Assembly: GCF_012974865.1 (NCBI RefSeq)
Contig: NZ_CP043633.1
Span: 2,477,501 to 2,541,500, forward strand
Direction: 5' to 3'
Length of the DNA: 64,000 nucleotides
Source of the DNA: Nonlabens sp. Ci31
GTDB taxonomy: Bacteria; Bacteroidota; Bacteroidia; Flavobacteriales; Flavobacteriaceae
Positions 36,741-45,929 of the stretch are shown here, piece after piece (the stretch's first letter is position 1; every line of letters starts with the position of its first letter). The notes under the pieces were generated by a model. It saw only the letters and a list, made by a program, of their open reading frames with translations, was not told where the DNA came from and ran no database searches. The translations under genes and the position numbers were made by a program.

Positions 36741-38069
36741 ATGCTAGCAGCTTTTAAAAATCATATCAGCACTCATTTTCCAGAACTGTTTTCGGTTCCT
36801 ATTGCTATTGCGATAAGTGGAGGCAAAGACAGCACAGTATTAGCCCATTTACTTGATCAATTGGATATTAAATTTGATTTGATACACTGTAACTTTAATT
36901 TAAGAGGAGCAGAAAGTGATGCCGATCAAATTTTTGTAGAAGGTCTAGCAAACCAATGGGATTGCAAGCTTTATATAGAGTCATTTGAAACAGAGAAAAT
37001 GGCGTTGTCTAGAGGTATTTCTATTCAAATGGCCGCTCGAGATTTGCGGTACAAAGCTTTTGAGAGCATAGCGGCTAGCCATCAGATCAAACAAGTGTTA
37101 GTAGCCCATCACCTAGACGATCAATTGGAAACTTTTTTGATCAATTTAGGCCGTGGTGCCGGCCTTCATGGGCTGACTGGAATTAGAGAGCGCAATGGGA
37201 TTATTGCGAGACCTTTGTTGGTTTTTAACAGCGGTCAGATCAGTGATTTTGCTTTAGAAAATAAGATCAATTGGCGTGAAGACAGCAGCAATAGCACTAC
37301 TAAATACGTACGCAATCAACTGCGGCAGGAGGTGATTCCTTTGCTTCATGAGGCTTTACCACATTTGAAAGGTAACTTTTGCAATACGTTGAATTACTTG
37401 GAAGATTCAGAATTATTATTAGATGTTGAGGTGGCACGCTTTCGCGAAAGCGGAACAAAAACAATTCTAGGCAACCTAGAGATTTCTATCGAGAAATTAA
37501 AAGCTACTGTAAAGCCAGAAGCCTACCTCTTTGAACTTCTAAAAGAGCACCACTTTAACCTCCCCGACGCGTTAGAACTACTGGATGCTGATAATGGTAA
37601 AAGTATTCCGTCAGGCAGCACGAGACTCACGAAAGAGAGAGAAGTGTTGGTTTTAAGTAGGGTAGCAGATCGGAATCCTATTGATACCAAAATTCACCAA
37701 TCCATGGAAACGGTTAAGTTTGATGGACACCAATTAGAGTTCAAAACCATAGCAGTAGATGACCCGTTGACATATGTAAAGTCAACTAATTCCAACAATA
37801 AAATTTTCCTTGATGCAGAGGGATTAACATATCCTTTTGTAGTGAGAAACTGGCAACATGGAGATCGCATGCAGCCTTATGGAATGAAGGGTAGTAAATT
37901 GATAAGCGATTTACTAACTGACCACAAAATTCCTTCTTTAGAACGAGAAAAAGCAGTAGTATTGACTAGCGGTAGCACTATATTATGGCTGTTAGGCATA
38001 AGAGCTAGCAAGCACCACAAAATTACGAGTATAACCAAATCTATAATTGAAATAACCTCAGACTTATGA
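36741..38069 (+). CDS. tilS: tRNA(Ile)-lysidine synthase
   Basis: TilS attaches lysine to the wobble cytidine of the AUA-reading tRNA-Ile, an essential modification. The 442-residue protein has the PP-loop IAISGGKDSTVLAHLL near residue 23, the VAHHLDDQLETFLINLGRGA segment near 120, and a C-terminal TilS domain (FVVRNWQHGDRMQPYGM near 371). The palindrome copy 8 inside it is read as FRES in VARFRESGTK. The gene overlaps the next ATG (ATGA), so it is translationally coupled to the DsbD-like gene. Confidence 0.94.
   Translation: MLAAFKNHISTHFPELFSVPIAIAISGGKDSTVLAHLLDQLDIKFDLIHCNFNLRGAESDADQIFVEGLANQWDCKLYIESFETEKMALSRGISIQMAARDLRYKAFESIAASHQIKQVLVAHHLDDQLETFLINLGRGAGLHGLTGIRERNGIIARPLLVFNSGQISDFALENKINWREDSSNSTTKYVRNQLRQEVIPLLHEALPHLKGNFCNTLNYLEDSELLLDVEVARFRESGTKTILGNLEISIEKLKATVKPEAYLFELLKEHHFNLPDALELLDADNGKSIPSGSTRLTKEREVLVLSRVADRNPIDTKIHQSMETVKFDGHQLEFKTIAVDDPLTYVKSTNSNNKIFLDAEGLTYPFVVRNWQHGDRMQPYGMKGSKLISDLLTDHKIPSLEREKAVVLTSGSTILWLLGIRASKHHKITSITKSIIEITSDL
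37438..37451. repeat. Iterated palindrome, copy 8 (inside tilS)
   Basis: Exact GCTTTCGCGAAAGC, read in the third possible frame as FRES in ARFRESGT. Confidence 0.9.
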
Positions 38070-40117
38070 GAAAGCTTCTATTTGCATTAACAGCCTTGAT
38101 TGCTTTACAATTAACCGCTCAGCAAGACCCTACTTCCTGGTCTACCGATGTAAAAAAAATATCAGATCAAGAGTATGAGTTGACTACTACTGCTGTTATA
38201 GAGCCGGGATGGCATTTGTATTCACAAACTACATCTCCAGATATTAGTGGGCCAGTGGCCACCACCTTGAGTTTTTATGGGGTAGAAGATCAAATAGAAT
38301 TGCTAGGTGTTAATGAAGAAACCGGTTCTTATGCAGAATATTCCCCAGTATGGGAGTTTAATGTGTACCAATTCTCTGACGCAGCGGTTTTTAAACAAAA
38401 AATTAAAGTTCTCCATACAGATTTAAAATACCTAATCGCCGAAGTGTTTTTTATGACTTGTGATGAAGAACGATGTTTACGACCTAAAGGTGTTGCACTT
38501 ACGTTTAAGTTAGATCCTACCGCTGCCGTTCCACCTACCGCTGCTGACCTCATTGAAAAGTATCTGGATGAAGAAAAGGATCCTATGCTGTCCATGGCTC
38601 CAGAAGTAGCGTCTATTCCATTTAAAGAAGCTCATGAAAAAGAAGGAGCTCCAAAAGAGCAGGATGTAAAAAAAAAAACTGATCAAGAATTAGAAGAAAA
38701 AGAAGAGAAAAAAGACCGCAGTCTTTGGACTATTTTTATTGTTGCATTTATCTCAGGATTTGCCGCATTGCTCACTCCTTGTGTTTTTCCTATGATACCG
38801 CTTACGGTAAGCTTTTTTACGAAGCAAAGTAAAAACAGAGCAAAAGGTATTTCTAATGCGATACTCTACGGCGTTTTTATCATCGTTATTTACGTACTTT
38901 TAGGTACGGTTGTTACCGCCATTTTTGGTTCAGAATCTTTGAACCAGCTCAGTACCAATGTGTATTTTAATGTGGCGTTCTTCCTGATATTAGTGGTTTT
39001 TGCAGCTTCCTTTTTAGGAGCATTTGAAATCACATTGCCTCAATCTTGGGCTAACAAAGCAGATGAAAAAGCTAATAAAGGCGGTATCGCTGGAATCTTT
39101 TTTATGGCGCTAGCTCTTGCGATTGTTTCCTTTTCCTGTACGGGACCTATAGTAGGATCACTCATTGTAGAAGCTGCATCTAAAGGTGGACTAGCACCTG
39201 TGATTGGAATGTTCGGTTTCTCACTAGCTATAGCGTTACCATTTGCATTGTTTGCAATTTTCCCAGGATGGTTGAATTCGCTACCAAAATCTGGTGGTTG
39301 GTTAAATACGGTAAAGGTTGTTTTAGGATTTTTAGAATTGGCGCTGGCTTTCAAATTTTTATCTGCTGCAGACTTGGTTTATCAAACTCATTATTTAGAA
39401 CGTGAGGTGTTTTTGACGATATGGATTGCTATTTTTGGTGGCCTCACCTTATATCTTTTCGGTAAAATTAAAATGCCACATGATGGTCCTGACACCAGCA
39501 TATCAGTAGGAAGATTGTTATTAGGATTAGTGGTATTGACTTTTACCATTTATATGATTCCGGGTCTTTGGGGTGCGCCGTTAAAGATCATATCCGGTTT
39601 TCCACCGCCATTAAATTATGCTGAAGCTCCTTATGGAGTAGGATACACAAAACTAGATGCCAATCTAGAGATACCAGAAGGTGCACATCTAGCGGTTCAT
39701 GACATTATAGCTTTTCATGATTATGAAGAAGGCCTCGCCTATGCTAAGGAAGTGAATAAGCCTATTCTGTTAGACTTTACGGGTTGGGCATGTGTGAATT
39801 GTCGTAAGATGGAAGAACGAGTGTGGAGCGAGCCTGCGATCTTAAATATGTTGAAAAACGATTTTGTATTGATTTCGCTTTATGTGGATGATAAAAACAA
39901 ACTTCCTAAAGAGCAACAATACGTTTCTGAGGTGACAGGAAAAAAAGTGCGAACCATAGGAGATAAATGGATGGAGTTTCAGAAAAATAATTATCAAGTT
40001 GCAGCACAGCCTTTATACGTCATCAAAGATAAAGATGGAAATGACATAGGTCAACCTATTTCCTACACTCCAGAAGTAGACCTTTACGAAGCCTGGTTGA
40101 GAAAGGGCTTGCAATAA
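38066..40117 (+). CDS. dsbD: DsbD-family thiol:disulfide interchange protein
   Basis: DsbD-type proteins carry electrons from cytoplasmic thioredoxin across the inner membrane to periplasmic thiols. The 683-residue protein has a signal peptide (MRKLLFALTALIALQLTAQ). The N-terminal DsbD-alpha-like domain (to about 180) has the cysteine pair CDEERC. The membrane core (about 220-510) contains LTPCVFPMIPLTVSFF and SFSCTGPIVGSLI, with the paired redox cysteines. The C-terminal thioredoxin domain has the WACVNCRKM active site near residue 575. Its ATG overlaps the tilS stop. Confidence 0.93.
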   Translation: MRKLLFALTALIALQLTAQQDPTSWSTDVKKISDQEYELTTTAVIEPGWHLYSQTTSPDISGPVATTLSFYGVEDQIELLGVNEETGSYAEYSPVWEFNVYQFSDAAVFKQKIKVLHTDLKYLIAEVFFMTCDEERCLRPKGVALTFKLDPTAAVPPTAADLIEKYLDEEKDPMLSMAPEVASIPFKEAHEKEGAPKEQDVKKKTDQELEEKEEKKDRSLWTIFIVAFISGFAALLTPCVFPMIPLTVSFFTKQSKNRAKGISNAILYGVFIIVIYVLLGTVVTAIFGSESLNQLSTNVYFNVAFFLILVVFAASFLGAFEITLPQSWANKADEKANKGGIAGIFFMALALAIVSFSCTGPIVGSLIVEAASKGGLAPVIGMFGFSLAIALPFALFAIFPGWLNSLPKSGGWLNTVKVVLGFLELALAFKFLSAADLVYQTHYLEREVFLTIWIAIFGGLTLYLFGKIKMPHDGPDTSISVGRLLLGLVVLTFTIYMIPGLWGAPLKIISGFPPPLNYAEAPYGVGYTKLDANLEIPEGAHLAVHDIIAFHDYEEGLAYAKEVNKPILLDFTGWACVNCRKMEERVWSEPAILNMLKNDFVLISLYVDDKNKLPKEQQYVSEVTGKKVRTIGDKWMEFQKNNYQVAAQPLYVIKDKDGNDIGQPISYTPEVDLYEAWLRKGLQ

Positions 40118-40143
40118 TAGTCCATTCCATTAAAGAATATCTT

Positions 40144-40175
40144 AAAAACCGATTCTGATATGAATAGGTTTTTTT
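40144..40175 (+). terminator. Terminator after the DsbD-like gene
   Basis: AAAAACC-G-ATTC pairs with GAAT-A-GGTTTTT (40144-40155 with 40162-40173, one mismatch), followed by a T-run. It lies 26 bases after the stop. Confidence 0.7.
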
Positions 40176-40206
40176 GTTGCTTATATTTAGAGTTCAATAC
40201 AACACT

Positions 40207-42033
40207 ATGAAACAAACCCTCGCTATAGTAGCTTTGATGCTGCTTATTTCTTGTAAAGAAGAAGAAAAAAGTCCCGCTTCCGCGAAAGCGAATACCTTAC
40301 AAATATCAAAACAATTCAATGACTGGCTTGCTGTTCAGTTTAAAAAGGATCTGGCCCGTGATCCTCAAATGCAGACTTCTATGGGAAGTAAAGAGAATTA
40401 TGGTGCTTGGACAGATATCTCTTCTGAATACGATTTAGAGTCTAAAAAGTTAGCAGAATCAAGGTTGGAATATTTAAGAGACTCTATAGATAAGGAACCT
40501 CTAGAAGGTCAGGATAAATTAAGTTATGATCTGTATTATCAAAAGCAAAAACAAGAGATCGCTAATTTTGACTATCGGTTATATACCTATCCAGTAAATC
40601 AAATGCACGGCATGCAGTCTGAAATTCCTGCGTTTTTAATCAATCAGCACAGGATTGATAATGTTGCTGATGCTCGAGCGTATATATCAAGGTTAAAAGG
40701 CATACAACCGCTCTTTGAACAATTATCTATAAATTTAAAACTACGGGAGTCCAATGGTATTGTGATACCGAGATTTGTTTTTACCCATGTTTTAAAAGAT
40801 AGTAGAAATGTAATTGATGGTTACCCCTTTACAGAAAGCAAGTACAACAGTACTTTATTCGAGGATTTTACTGCAAAAATAGCCACATTAAAATTGTCTA
40901 AAGAAGTAGAGAAACAACTTATAGCAGATGTAAAACAGGCTCTTTTAAACGAAGTAAAGACCGGTTACCAAACACTTATTGCTAAGCTTGAAGATCAACA
41001 ACAACGAGCGACAGCAGAAGATGGAGTTTGGAAACTTCCCAAAGGAGAAGAGTTCTATGAATTTGCATTAAAAAGAACTACAACTACAGATATGACCTCT
41101 GATGAGATTCACCAACTAGGTCTTACTGAAGTAGCGCGTATTCATAGAGAAATGGAAGTGATCATGAACAAAGTCAAGTTTGAAGGTTCGTTACAAGACT
41201 TTTTCAAATTTATGAGAGAAGATCCGCAATTCTATTATACAGACGATGAAAAAGGAAAAGCTGCTTACCTTAAAAAGGCGACTTCTATTATTGATGATAT
41301 GAATGGAGATCTTGATGAGCTCTTTTTAACAAAGCCCAAGGCAGATATCAAGGTGCAAGCGGTAGAAGCCTTTAGAGAGGCTAGCGCTGGAAAGGCATTT
41401 TATGAACAGCCAGCTATGGATGGAAGTAGGCCTGGAATTTATTATGCAAATCTTTATCATATGGAGGCGATGCCATCTTACCAAATGGAGGCGCTGGCTT
41501 TTCATGAGGGAATTCCTGGACATCACATGCAAATTGCTATTGCTCAAGAACTAGAAGGGATTCCAGATTTTAGAAAGCATAGCTTTTATACAGCATATGT
41601 AGAAGGCTGGGGACTGTATTCTGAAAAGATACCTAAGGAAATCGGTAAATATCAAGATCCCTATAGTGATTTTGGGAGGTTAGCCATGGAGTTGTGGAGA
41701 GCATGTCGTCTGGTTGTGGATACTGGAATACACGCTAAAAAATGGACTCGAGAAGAAGGTATTATGTATTACGTGGATCATACCCCAAATGCAGAAAGCG
41801 ACGCGGTAAAAATGGTAGAACGACATATAGTAATGCCTTCTCAGGCGACCGCCTATAAAGTGGGGATGAATAAAATACTCGAATTAAGAGAGAAGGCTAA
41901 AGCAGCATTGGGAGATCAATTTGATATCAAGGAATTTCATGATGTGATATTGACTAAGGGTGCTTTACCACTTAAGGTGTTAGAAGACCAAGTTGTGGAT
42001 TACATCTCAAATAAAAACAAGACTACGGAGTAA
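40207..42033 (+). CDS. DUF885-family lipoprotein, putative metal-dependent hydrolase
   Basis: I start the gene at the ATG at 40207 (MKQTLAIVALMLLISCKEEE, 608 aa), which gives a lipoprotein signal with the lipobox ending at Cys16. A TTG at 40174 would add 11 residues ahead of the signal. The DUF885 hallmark FHEGIPGHHMQIAIAQELEG is near residue 435 and VEGWGLYSEKI follows near 470, with the HExxxGHH arrangement that suggests metal binding. The family is thought to be M32/M2-like peptidases of unknown substrate. A one-mismatch palindrome copy (40276-40289) near the start is read as ASAKA. Confidence 0.87.
   Translation: MKQTLAIVALMLLISCKEEEKSPASAKANTLQISKQFNDWLAVQFKKDLARDPQMQTSMGSKENYGAWTDISSEYDLESKKLAESRLEYLRDSIDKEPLEGQDKLSYDLYYQKQKQEIANFDYRLYTYPVNQMHGMQSEIPAFLINQHRIDNVADARAYISRLKGIQPLFEQLSINLKLRESNGIVIPRFVFTHVLKDSRNVIDGYPFTESKYNSTLFEDFTAKIATLKLSKEVEKQLIADVKQALLNEVKTGYQTLIAKLEDQQQRATAEDGVWKLPKGEEFYEFALKRTTTTDMTSDEIHQLGLTEVARIHREMEVIMNKVKFEGSLQDFFKFMREDPQFYYTDDEKGKAAYLKKATSIIDDMNGDLDELFLTKPKADIKVQAVEAFREASAGKAFYEQPAMDGSRPGIYYANLYHMEAMPSYQMEALAFHEGIPGHHMQIAIAQELEGIPDFRKHSFYTAYVEGWGLYSEKIPKEIGKYQDPYSDFGRLAMELWRACRLVVDTGIHAKKWTREEGIMYYVDHTPNAESDAVKMVERHIVMPSQATAYKVGMNKILELREKAKAALGDQFDIKEFHDVILTKGALPLKVLEDQVVDYISNKNKTTE
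40276..40289. repeat. Iterated palindrome, copy 9 (one mismatch, in DUF885 gene)
   Basis: GCTTCCGCGAAAGC, one base from the consensus, read as ASAKA. Confidence 0.75.
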
Positions 42034-42127
42034 CAACCTCTTTTTAAAGAAAGAATAGGGTAATCTGTTGTTGAGATTCAAACAAGTGGTGGATTGATGC
42101 GATAGAAAGTACCGCATAGCTCATCGT

Positions 42128-42166
42128 AAAAACCCCCTGTAAAGCGCAGCTTTATAGGGGTTTTTT
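42128..42166 (+). terminator. Rho-independent terminator downstream of the DUF885 gene
   Basis: AAAAACCCC and TAAAGC pair with GCTTTA and GGGGTTTTT (42128-42166) with a small bulge, followed by a T-run. Confidence 0.8.
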
Positions 42167-42169
42167 GTA

Positions 42170-42660
42170 CCCTATCTATTTCTTGTACTTTATAAGTATT
42201 AGTAGAAGTAGAGCAGCCTATGTGTAAGACTTAGGTTTTAGATGACGGTTGTGTCATGGCATTGAAATCGTATGTCCTTGACTTTGTATTTAAGTTGGTG
42301 TATAAATAGTCGAATAGCTTTTGCTTACTGTATCCGGTAGCCACTTTCTAATTAATATCCCTAATACTAATTTAATCATAAGCAAATTAGAACTGTTGAT
42401 TACCTGTGTAAAATGATACTTCTAATGCGGTAAGCGGTAAAAGGTTGGAAGATCAATCTTAGGCTATTGTTATGGTTACTAGCTTTAGGAGAGAGGAGTT
42501 CTTTCTTTATACAAATTAGTTGGTGTGTTGTCGTTATTTAAGAGGGTATACGCCTTGTTCTATAAACGTTTAGACTTTGGTTGTAAAAAAGATACTGTGG
42601 ACGGGTTCTGGATGATTTAGGAAACAGGATCAATCACTGAATAAAAAGAGGGGATAGAAG
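42170..42660. other. Non-coding stretch between two terminators, no gene recognised
   Basis: About 490 bases lie between the terminator at 42128-42166 and the ompA-like terminator at 42678-42705. I find no reading frame of useful length, no tRNA or rRNA, and no repeat unit shared with the rest of the window. Confidence 0.5.
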
Positions 42661-42677
42661 CTATAAATAGGGCAAAA

Positions 42678-42705
42678 AAAAAGGGTCGCGCTAGCGACCC
42701 TTTTT
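42678..42705 (-). terminator. Rho-independent terminator after the OmpA-family gene
   Basis: A perfect 12-bp stem with GGGTCGC/GCGACCC (42678-42689 with 42694-42705), a GCTA loop and a T-run on the minus strand, 21 bases beyond the stop codon. Confidence 0.9.
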
Positions 42706-42725
42706 AATATTATGTTAGTGAAAGA

Positions 42726-44021
42726 TTAGTTTACTCTAAAAGTAACTCTTCTTACTAATTGTCTAGCTTCAGAACTGTTCTTGTCTACAGAAGCATCTTC
42801 ACCGTCACCATTTTGGGATAGACGACTTGCGTCAATTCCAGCAGCGGTAAGTACATCACTAACCATCTTAGCACGACGCTCAGATAATGTCTTGTTGTAT
42901 TCAGGGCTTCCTATTTCGTCTGCAAAACCTGTAAGAGTTGCAGAAGCACTTGGGTTATCCTTCATGTATTGAACGATAGTATTTATAGCTCCTAAAGAAT
43001 AAGTAGTAGGTTTTGTGCTGTTAAATCTAAAGTACACATTTACATAACCTTCGTTAATCAATTGCTTGATTAAGTTTTGGTTAGCACCGTCAGCACCGTT
43101 GATAGCAGTTTGAAGATCAGACTGGCTTGCATAACGAGAATTTAAAGAGCTTTCCATATCATCTGGAATACCGTTTTTATTCATATCTATAGCACGCCCT
43201 TTACTGTCAACACGTACACCACTTTCCGTAGTATTGTCTCTGTCTAAGTAATTAGGTACACCGTCTTGATCATCATCAGCATTTTCAGTAGCCATTTTTT
43301 CCATTTGAGCAGCGATATCATCTACCTTAGCCTCCATTGGGTCTTTTGCAAAATCTGCTGGATCAGTTCCTTCACCTAAGTAGAAAGTAAGACCAACTGA
43401 TGCGTTGATCATCAATCCTTCAAAACCTCTTACATCAGGACCTAGTTGAGCTCCATCCCATCCGTAATCATTACGAGTGGTACCTATAATCGTTAAGTCT
43501 GTAAAGATAGCAATGCTATTAGTCACTCTGTACTGAGGAGTAATACCTGCTGTAAAGTTCAAATGGTGGTCTGTTTCATCTGATAAAGAACGGTTGTTTG
43601 AAGTAAGAAATCCTACTCCTATACCTCCATGTCCAAGAATACCAAATCTAGAAGAGGCGCTTTTTAAGTTGACAAAGTCACCTAAATTTACGATACCTTC
43701 TAAACCAATTCTGTAATAATCAGATTCGAAATCTACTGGAGAATCTGCATCACTTTGAATGTTGTTGTAACCGAATTCCAAACCAACTCCAAAACTTCTA
43801 GTAAACATATATCGAAGACCTAAGTCTGCTTGCCATAAATCTGGCGTGCTAACATAACCGTCAACGAAAGGTCTTGTAGGTTTATGAACACCAGCACCTA
43901 CGTCTATTGCCCATCTTTTGAATGTTGCGTTTTCACTTGTTTCTGAAGAGGTAGTATCTTCTGTTTGCGCTACTGATAAGAAACCGCAGATCAGTATTGT
44001 AAGGGTAAATAATTTTTTCAT
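42726..44021 (-). CDS. OmpA-family outer-membrane protein
   Basis: The 431-residue protein has a signal peptide (MKKLFTLTILICGFLSVAQ) and an N-terminal beta-barrel (about residues 35-225). Asp-rich thrombospondin type 3-like calcium-binding repeats follow (DDDQDGVPNYLDRDNTTESG near 248, DMNKNGIPDDMES near 278). The C-terminal OmpA peptidoglycan-binding domain contains TLTGFADEIGSPEYNKTLSE and RRAKMVSDVL. Such proteins anchor the outer membrane to the cell wall. It is monocistronic, with a -7 box and a terminator. Confidence 0.94.
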   Translation of the reverse strand: MKKLFTLTILICGFLSVAQTEDTTSSETSENATFKRWAIDVGAGVHKPTRPFVDGYVSTPDLWQADLGLRYMFTRSFGVGLEFGYNNIQSDADSPVDFESDYYRIGLEGIVNLGDFVNLKSASSRFGILGHGGIGVGFLTSNNRSLSDETDHHLNFTAGITPQYRVTNSIAIFTDLTIIGTTRNDYGWDGAQLGPDVRGFEGLMINASVGLTFYLGEGTDPADFAKDPMEAKVDDIAAQMEKMATENADDDQDGVPNYLDRDNTTESGVRVDSKGRAIDMNKNGIPDDMESSLNSRYASQSDLQTAINGADGANQNLIKQLINEGYVNVYFRFNSTKPTTYSLGAINTIVQYMKDNPSASATLTGFADEIGSPEYNKTLSERRAKMVSDVLTAAGIDASRLSQNGDGEDASVDKNSSEARQLVRRVTFRVN

Positions 44022-44046
44022 AATATTTTTAACTTGCTTTCAGACG

Positions 44047-44054
44047 CAAATATA
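44047..44054 (-). promoter_or_regulatory. -7 box of the OmpA-family gene
   Basis: On the minus strand TATATTTG ends 25 bases before the ATG at 44021. No obvious -33 TTG was seen. Confidence 0.5.
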
Positions 44055-44151
44055 TACATATATTCTTAAGTTTAACACCCATTAAGTATCTTAATTTTAA
44101 TTAATAATGCCTGTTTTATGTGTGGTTGATTTTTGGCTTACATTCTATTTG

Positions 44152-44184
44152 GTGATTTAACAAACAGTCTATCAGTGATTTAAC
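44152..44184. repeat. Pair of 10-bp direct repeats between ompA-like gene and rfbB
   Basis: GTGATTTAAC occurs at 44152-44161 and again at 44175-44184, a centre-to-centre spacing of 23 bases (about two helical turns). It is a possible binding site for a regulator of either divergent gene. No other support was seen. Confidence 0.35.
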
Positions 44185-44258
44185 GTCTTATTGTTGTTTT
44201 TATTTATAGTTGATTCAAGTAAATATTCTAAAGAATGCCTCTCTCGTATTATTATTTT

Positions 44259-44266
44259 TAACTTTG
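44259..44266 (+). promoter_or_regulatory. -7 box upstream of rfbB
   Basis: TAACTTTG matches TAnnTTTG and lies 54 bases before the rfbB ATG. An iterated palindrome copy (44287-44300) falls in the predicted leader. Confidence 0.5.
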
Positions 44267-44286
44267 TAGAGAACTTTTTTTCTCTC

Positions 44287-44300
44287 GCTTTCGCGAAAGC
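44287..44300. repeat. Iterated palindrome, copy 10 (rfbB leader)
   Basis: Exact GCTTTCGCGAAAGC in the predicted 5' leader of rfbB, where it could fold as an RNA hairpin. Confidence 0.9.
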
Positions 44301-44320
44301 GGGTCTAAAATCCAACCTTA

Positions 44321-45367
44321 ATGAATAGAAAGAAGATATTAATAACTGGCGGTGCTGGTTTTATAGGATCACATGTGGTTCGACTATTTGTCACATCATA
44401 CCCCAATTACGATATATACAATTTAGATGCGCTTACCTATGCGGGAAATTTGGAGAATCTGAAAGATGTGGAACAGGCTTCTAATTACAATTTTGTAAAG
44501 GCAGACATTACAGATGCTAGTGATTTAAACAAGTTGTTTAAACTTTATAATTTTGATAGTGTTATTCATCTAGCGGCAGAGTCCCATGTAGATCGATCTA
44601 TTGAGGATCCGTTGTCTTTTGCAAAGACTAATGTTTTAGGTACCATAAATTTATTAGAGTCTTTTAAGATGTATAGTGACTTTAAAAAAGGTCTTTTTTA
44701 CCATATTAGTACGGACGAGGTCTATGGAACCCTCGGAGAAACGGGGCTTTTTAAGGAAAATACTTCTTACGATCCTAATTCTCCCTATGCTGCTTCTAAA
44801 GCAAGCTCTGACCATTTCGTAAGAGCTTACGGAGAAACTTATGGGTTGCCTTTTGTGATCTCTAATTGTTCTAATAACTATGGATCCTTTCAGTTCCCTG
44901 AGAAATTAATTCCGCTCTTTATTAATAACATCATCAATTTAAAACCATTACCGGTCTATGGAGACGGGAATTATACAAGAGATTGGTTATTTGTAGTAGA
45001 TCATGCCAAAGCTATAGATACTGTTTTTCATAAAGCTAAAATAGGAGAGACCTATAATATAGGTGGACACAATGAATGGAAGAACATCGATTTGGTAAAA
45101 TTACTTTGCTCCAAAATGAATAAGCATTTGAATAGGGCTGCAGGGGAAAGTGAAAAATTGATCACCTTTGTTAAAGATAGACCTGGTCATGATTTAAGAT
45201 ATGCCATTGATGCCTCCAAAATAGAAAGAGAATTGGGATGGAAACCTTCTCTTACTTTTGACAGCGGATTAGAAAAGACGATAGCCTGGTATTTAGAAAA
45301 TGAGACTTGGTTAAATCATCTGACTTCAGGGAAGTATCAAGAGTATTATGATGGGCAGTATAAATAA
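44321..45367 (+). CDS. rfbB: dTDP-glucose 4,6-dehydratase
   Basis: RfbB/RmlB converts dTDP-glucose to dTDP-4-keto-6-deoxyglucose, a precursor of rhamnose, fucosamine and quinovosamine-type sugars. The 348-residue protein has the NAD motif ITGGAGFIGSHVVRLF near the start, the HLAAESHVDRSI segment near residue 86, the STDEVYGTLG segment near 130, and the catalytic YAASKASSDHF near 157. It opens the polysaccharide locus. rmlC and rmlD do not appear in the window, so the final sugar is uncertain. Confidence 0.95.
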   Translation: MNRKKILITGGAGFIGSHVVRLFVTSYPNYDIYNLDALTYAGNLENLKDVEQASNYNFVKADITDASDLNKLFKLYNFDSVIHLAAESHVDRSIEDPLSFAKTNVLGTINLLESFKMYSDFKKGLFYHISTDEVYGTLGETGLFKENTSYDPNSPYAASKASSDHFVRAYGETYGLPFVISNCSNNYGSFQFPEKLIPLFINNIINLKPLPVYGDGNYTRDWLFVVDHAKAIDTVFHKAKIGETYNIGGHNEWKNIDLVKLLCSKMNKHLNRAAGESEKLITFVKDRPGHDLRYAIDASKIERELGWKPSLTFDSGLEKTIAWYLENETWLNHLTSGKYQEYYDGQYK

Positions 45368-45370
45368 ATT

Positions 45371-45479
45371 GTTAACGTGTTATGAAGTTAACAAGTTATG
45401 GTGTTTAGCTCATTAATAATGGACCAGCCCTCTTAACAACATAACTTCATCACACCATAACTGCATAACTAAATACCAC
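45371..45479. repeat. CATAACT-rich flank left of the four-helix-bundle gene
   Basis: The stretch contains CATAACTTCATCACACCATA near 45440 and, in inverted orientation, GTTATGAAG near 45380. The same words recur on the right side of the gene (45852-45920). Confidence 0.6.
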
Positions 45480-45481
45480 CT

Positions 45482-45841
45482 ATGAACGTCAGAAGCCACA
45501 AAGACCCTAACGTTTGGAAAGAAAGTATGGATCTCGTAGAAACCATCTACTTTATCTCTAAAAATTTTCCAAAAGAAGAAATATATAGTTTGACAAGTCA
45601 AATGAGAAGATGCGCAGTTTCAATTCCTTCTAACATAGCTGAAGGAGCTGGAAGAAAAGGTTCAAAAGAATTTGCACGTTTCTTATACATAGCAATGGGC
45701 TCACTCTCAGAATTAGAAACACAATTTGAAATATCAATTCGATTAAAGTACGTTCCAGAAGAAATACAAACAGTAATAATCTTTGATAAAATCATTTACA
45801 TCAGAAGAATGCTCTCCAAATTAATTAAAAGCCTAGCTTAA
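45482..45841 (+). CDS. Four-helix-bundle protein (23S rRNA intervening-sequence/bAvd type)
   Basis: The 119-residue protein is nearly all helical and has the family pattern LTSQMRRCAVSIPSNIAEGA, followed by GRKGSKEFARFLYIAMGSL and ELETQFEISIRLKY. Relatives occur inside 23S rRNA intervening sequences and as accessory proteins of diversity-generating retroelements. Stand-alone copies are frequent in Bacteroidota and their function is unknown. It sits alone between rfbB and rfbA, flanked by CATAACT-rich DNA on both sides, which suggests insertion into a pre-existing rfbB-rfbA pair. No reverse transcriptase is near. Confidence 0.9.
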   Translation: MNVRSHKDPNVWKESMDLVETIYFISKNFPKEEIYSLTSQMRRCAVSIPSNIAEGAGRKGSKEFARFLYIAMGSLSELETQFEISIRLKYVPEEIQTVIIFDKIIYIRRMLSKLIKSLA

Positions 45842-45851
45842 TAAATAATGA

Positions 45852-45920
45852 ACAACATCATAACTTCATCACATCATAACTTCATCACACCATAACTACA
45901 TAACTACATAACCACATAAC
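45852..45920. repeat. CATAACT-rich direct repeats right of the four-helix-bundle gene
   Basis: The words CATAACTTCATCACA(T/C) and CATAACTACATAAC are repeated in tandem over about 70 bases, just before rfbA. Related words occur left of the gene. Confidence 0.75.
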
Positions 45921-45929
45921 TTAAAACAA

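Noticed and set aside
42170..42660. tRNA, tmRNA or RNase P RNA in the gene-free stretch
   Set aside because: No cloverleaf, no CCA-type end and no recognisable conserved core was found by eye.
45482..45841. Diversity-generating retroelement accessory gene
   Set aside because: The four-helix-bundle protein is bAvd-like, but no reverse transcriptase and no template/variable repeat pair is present in the window.
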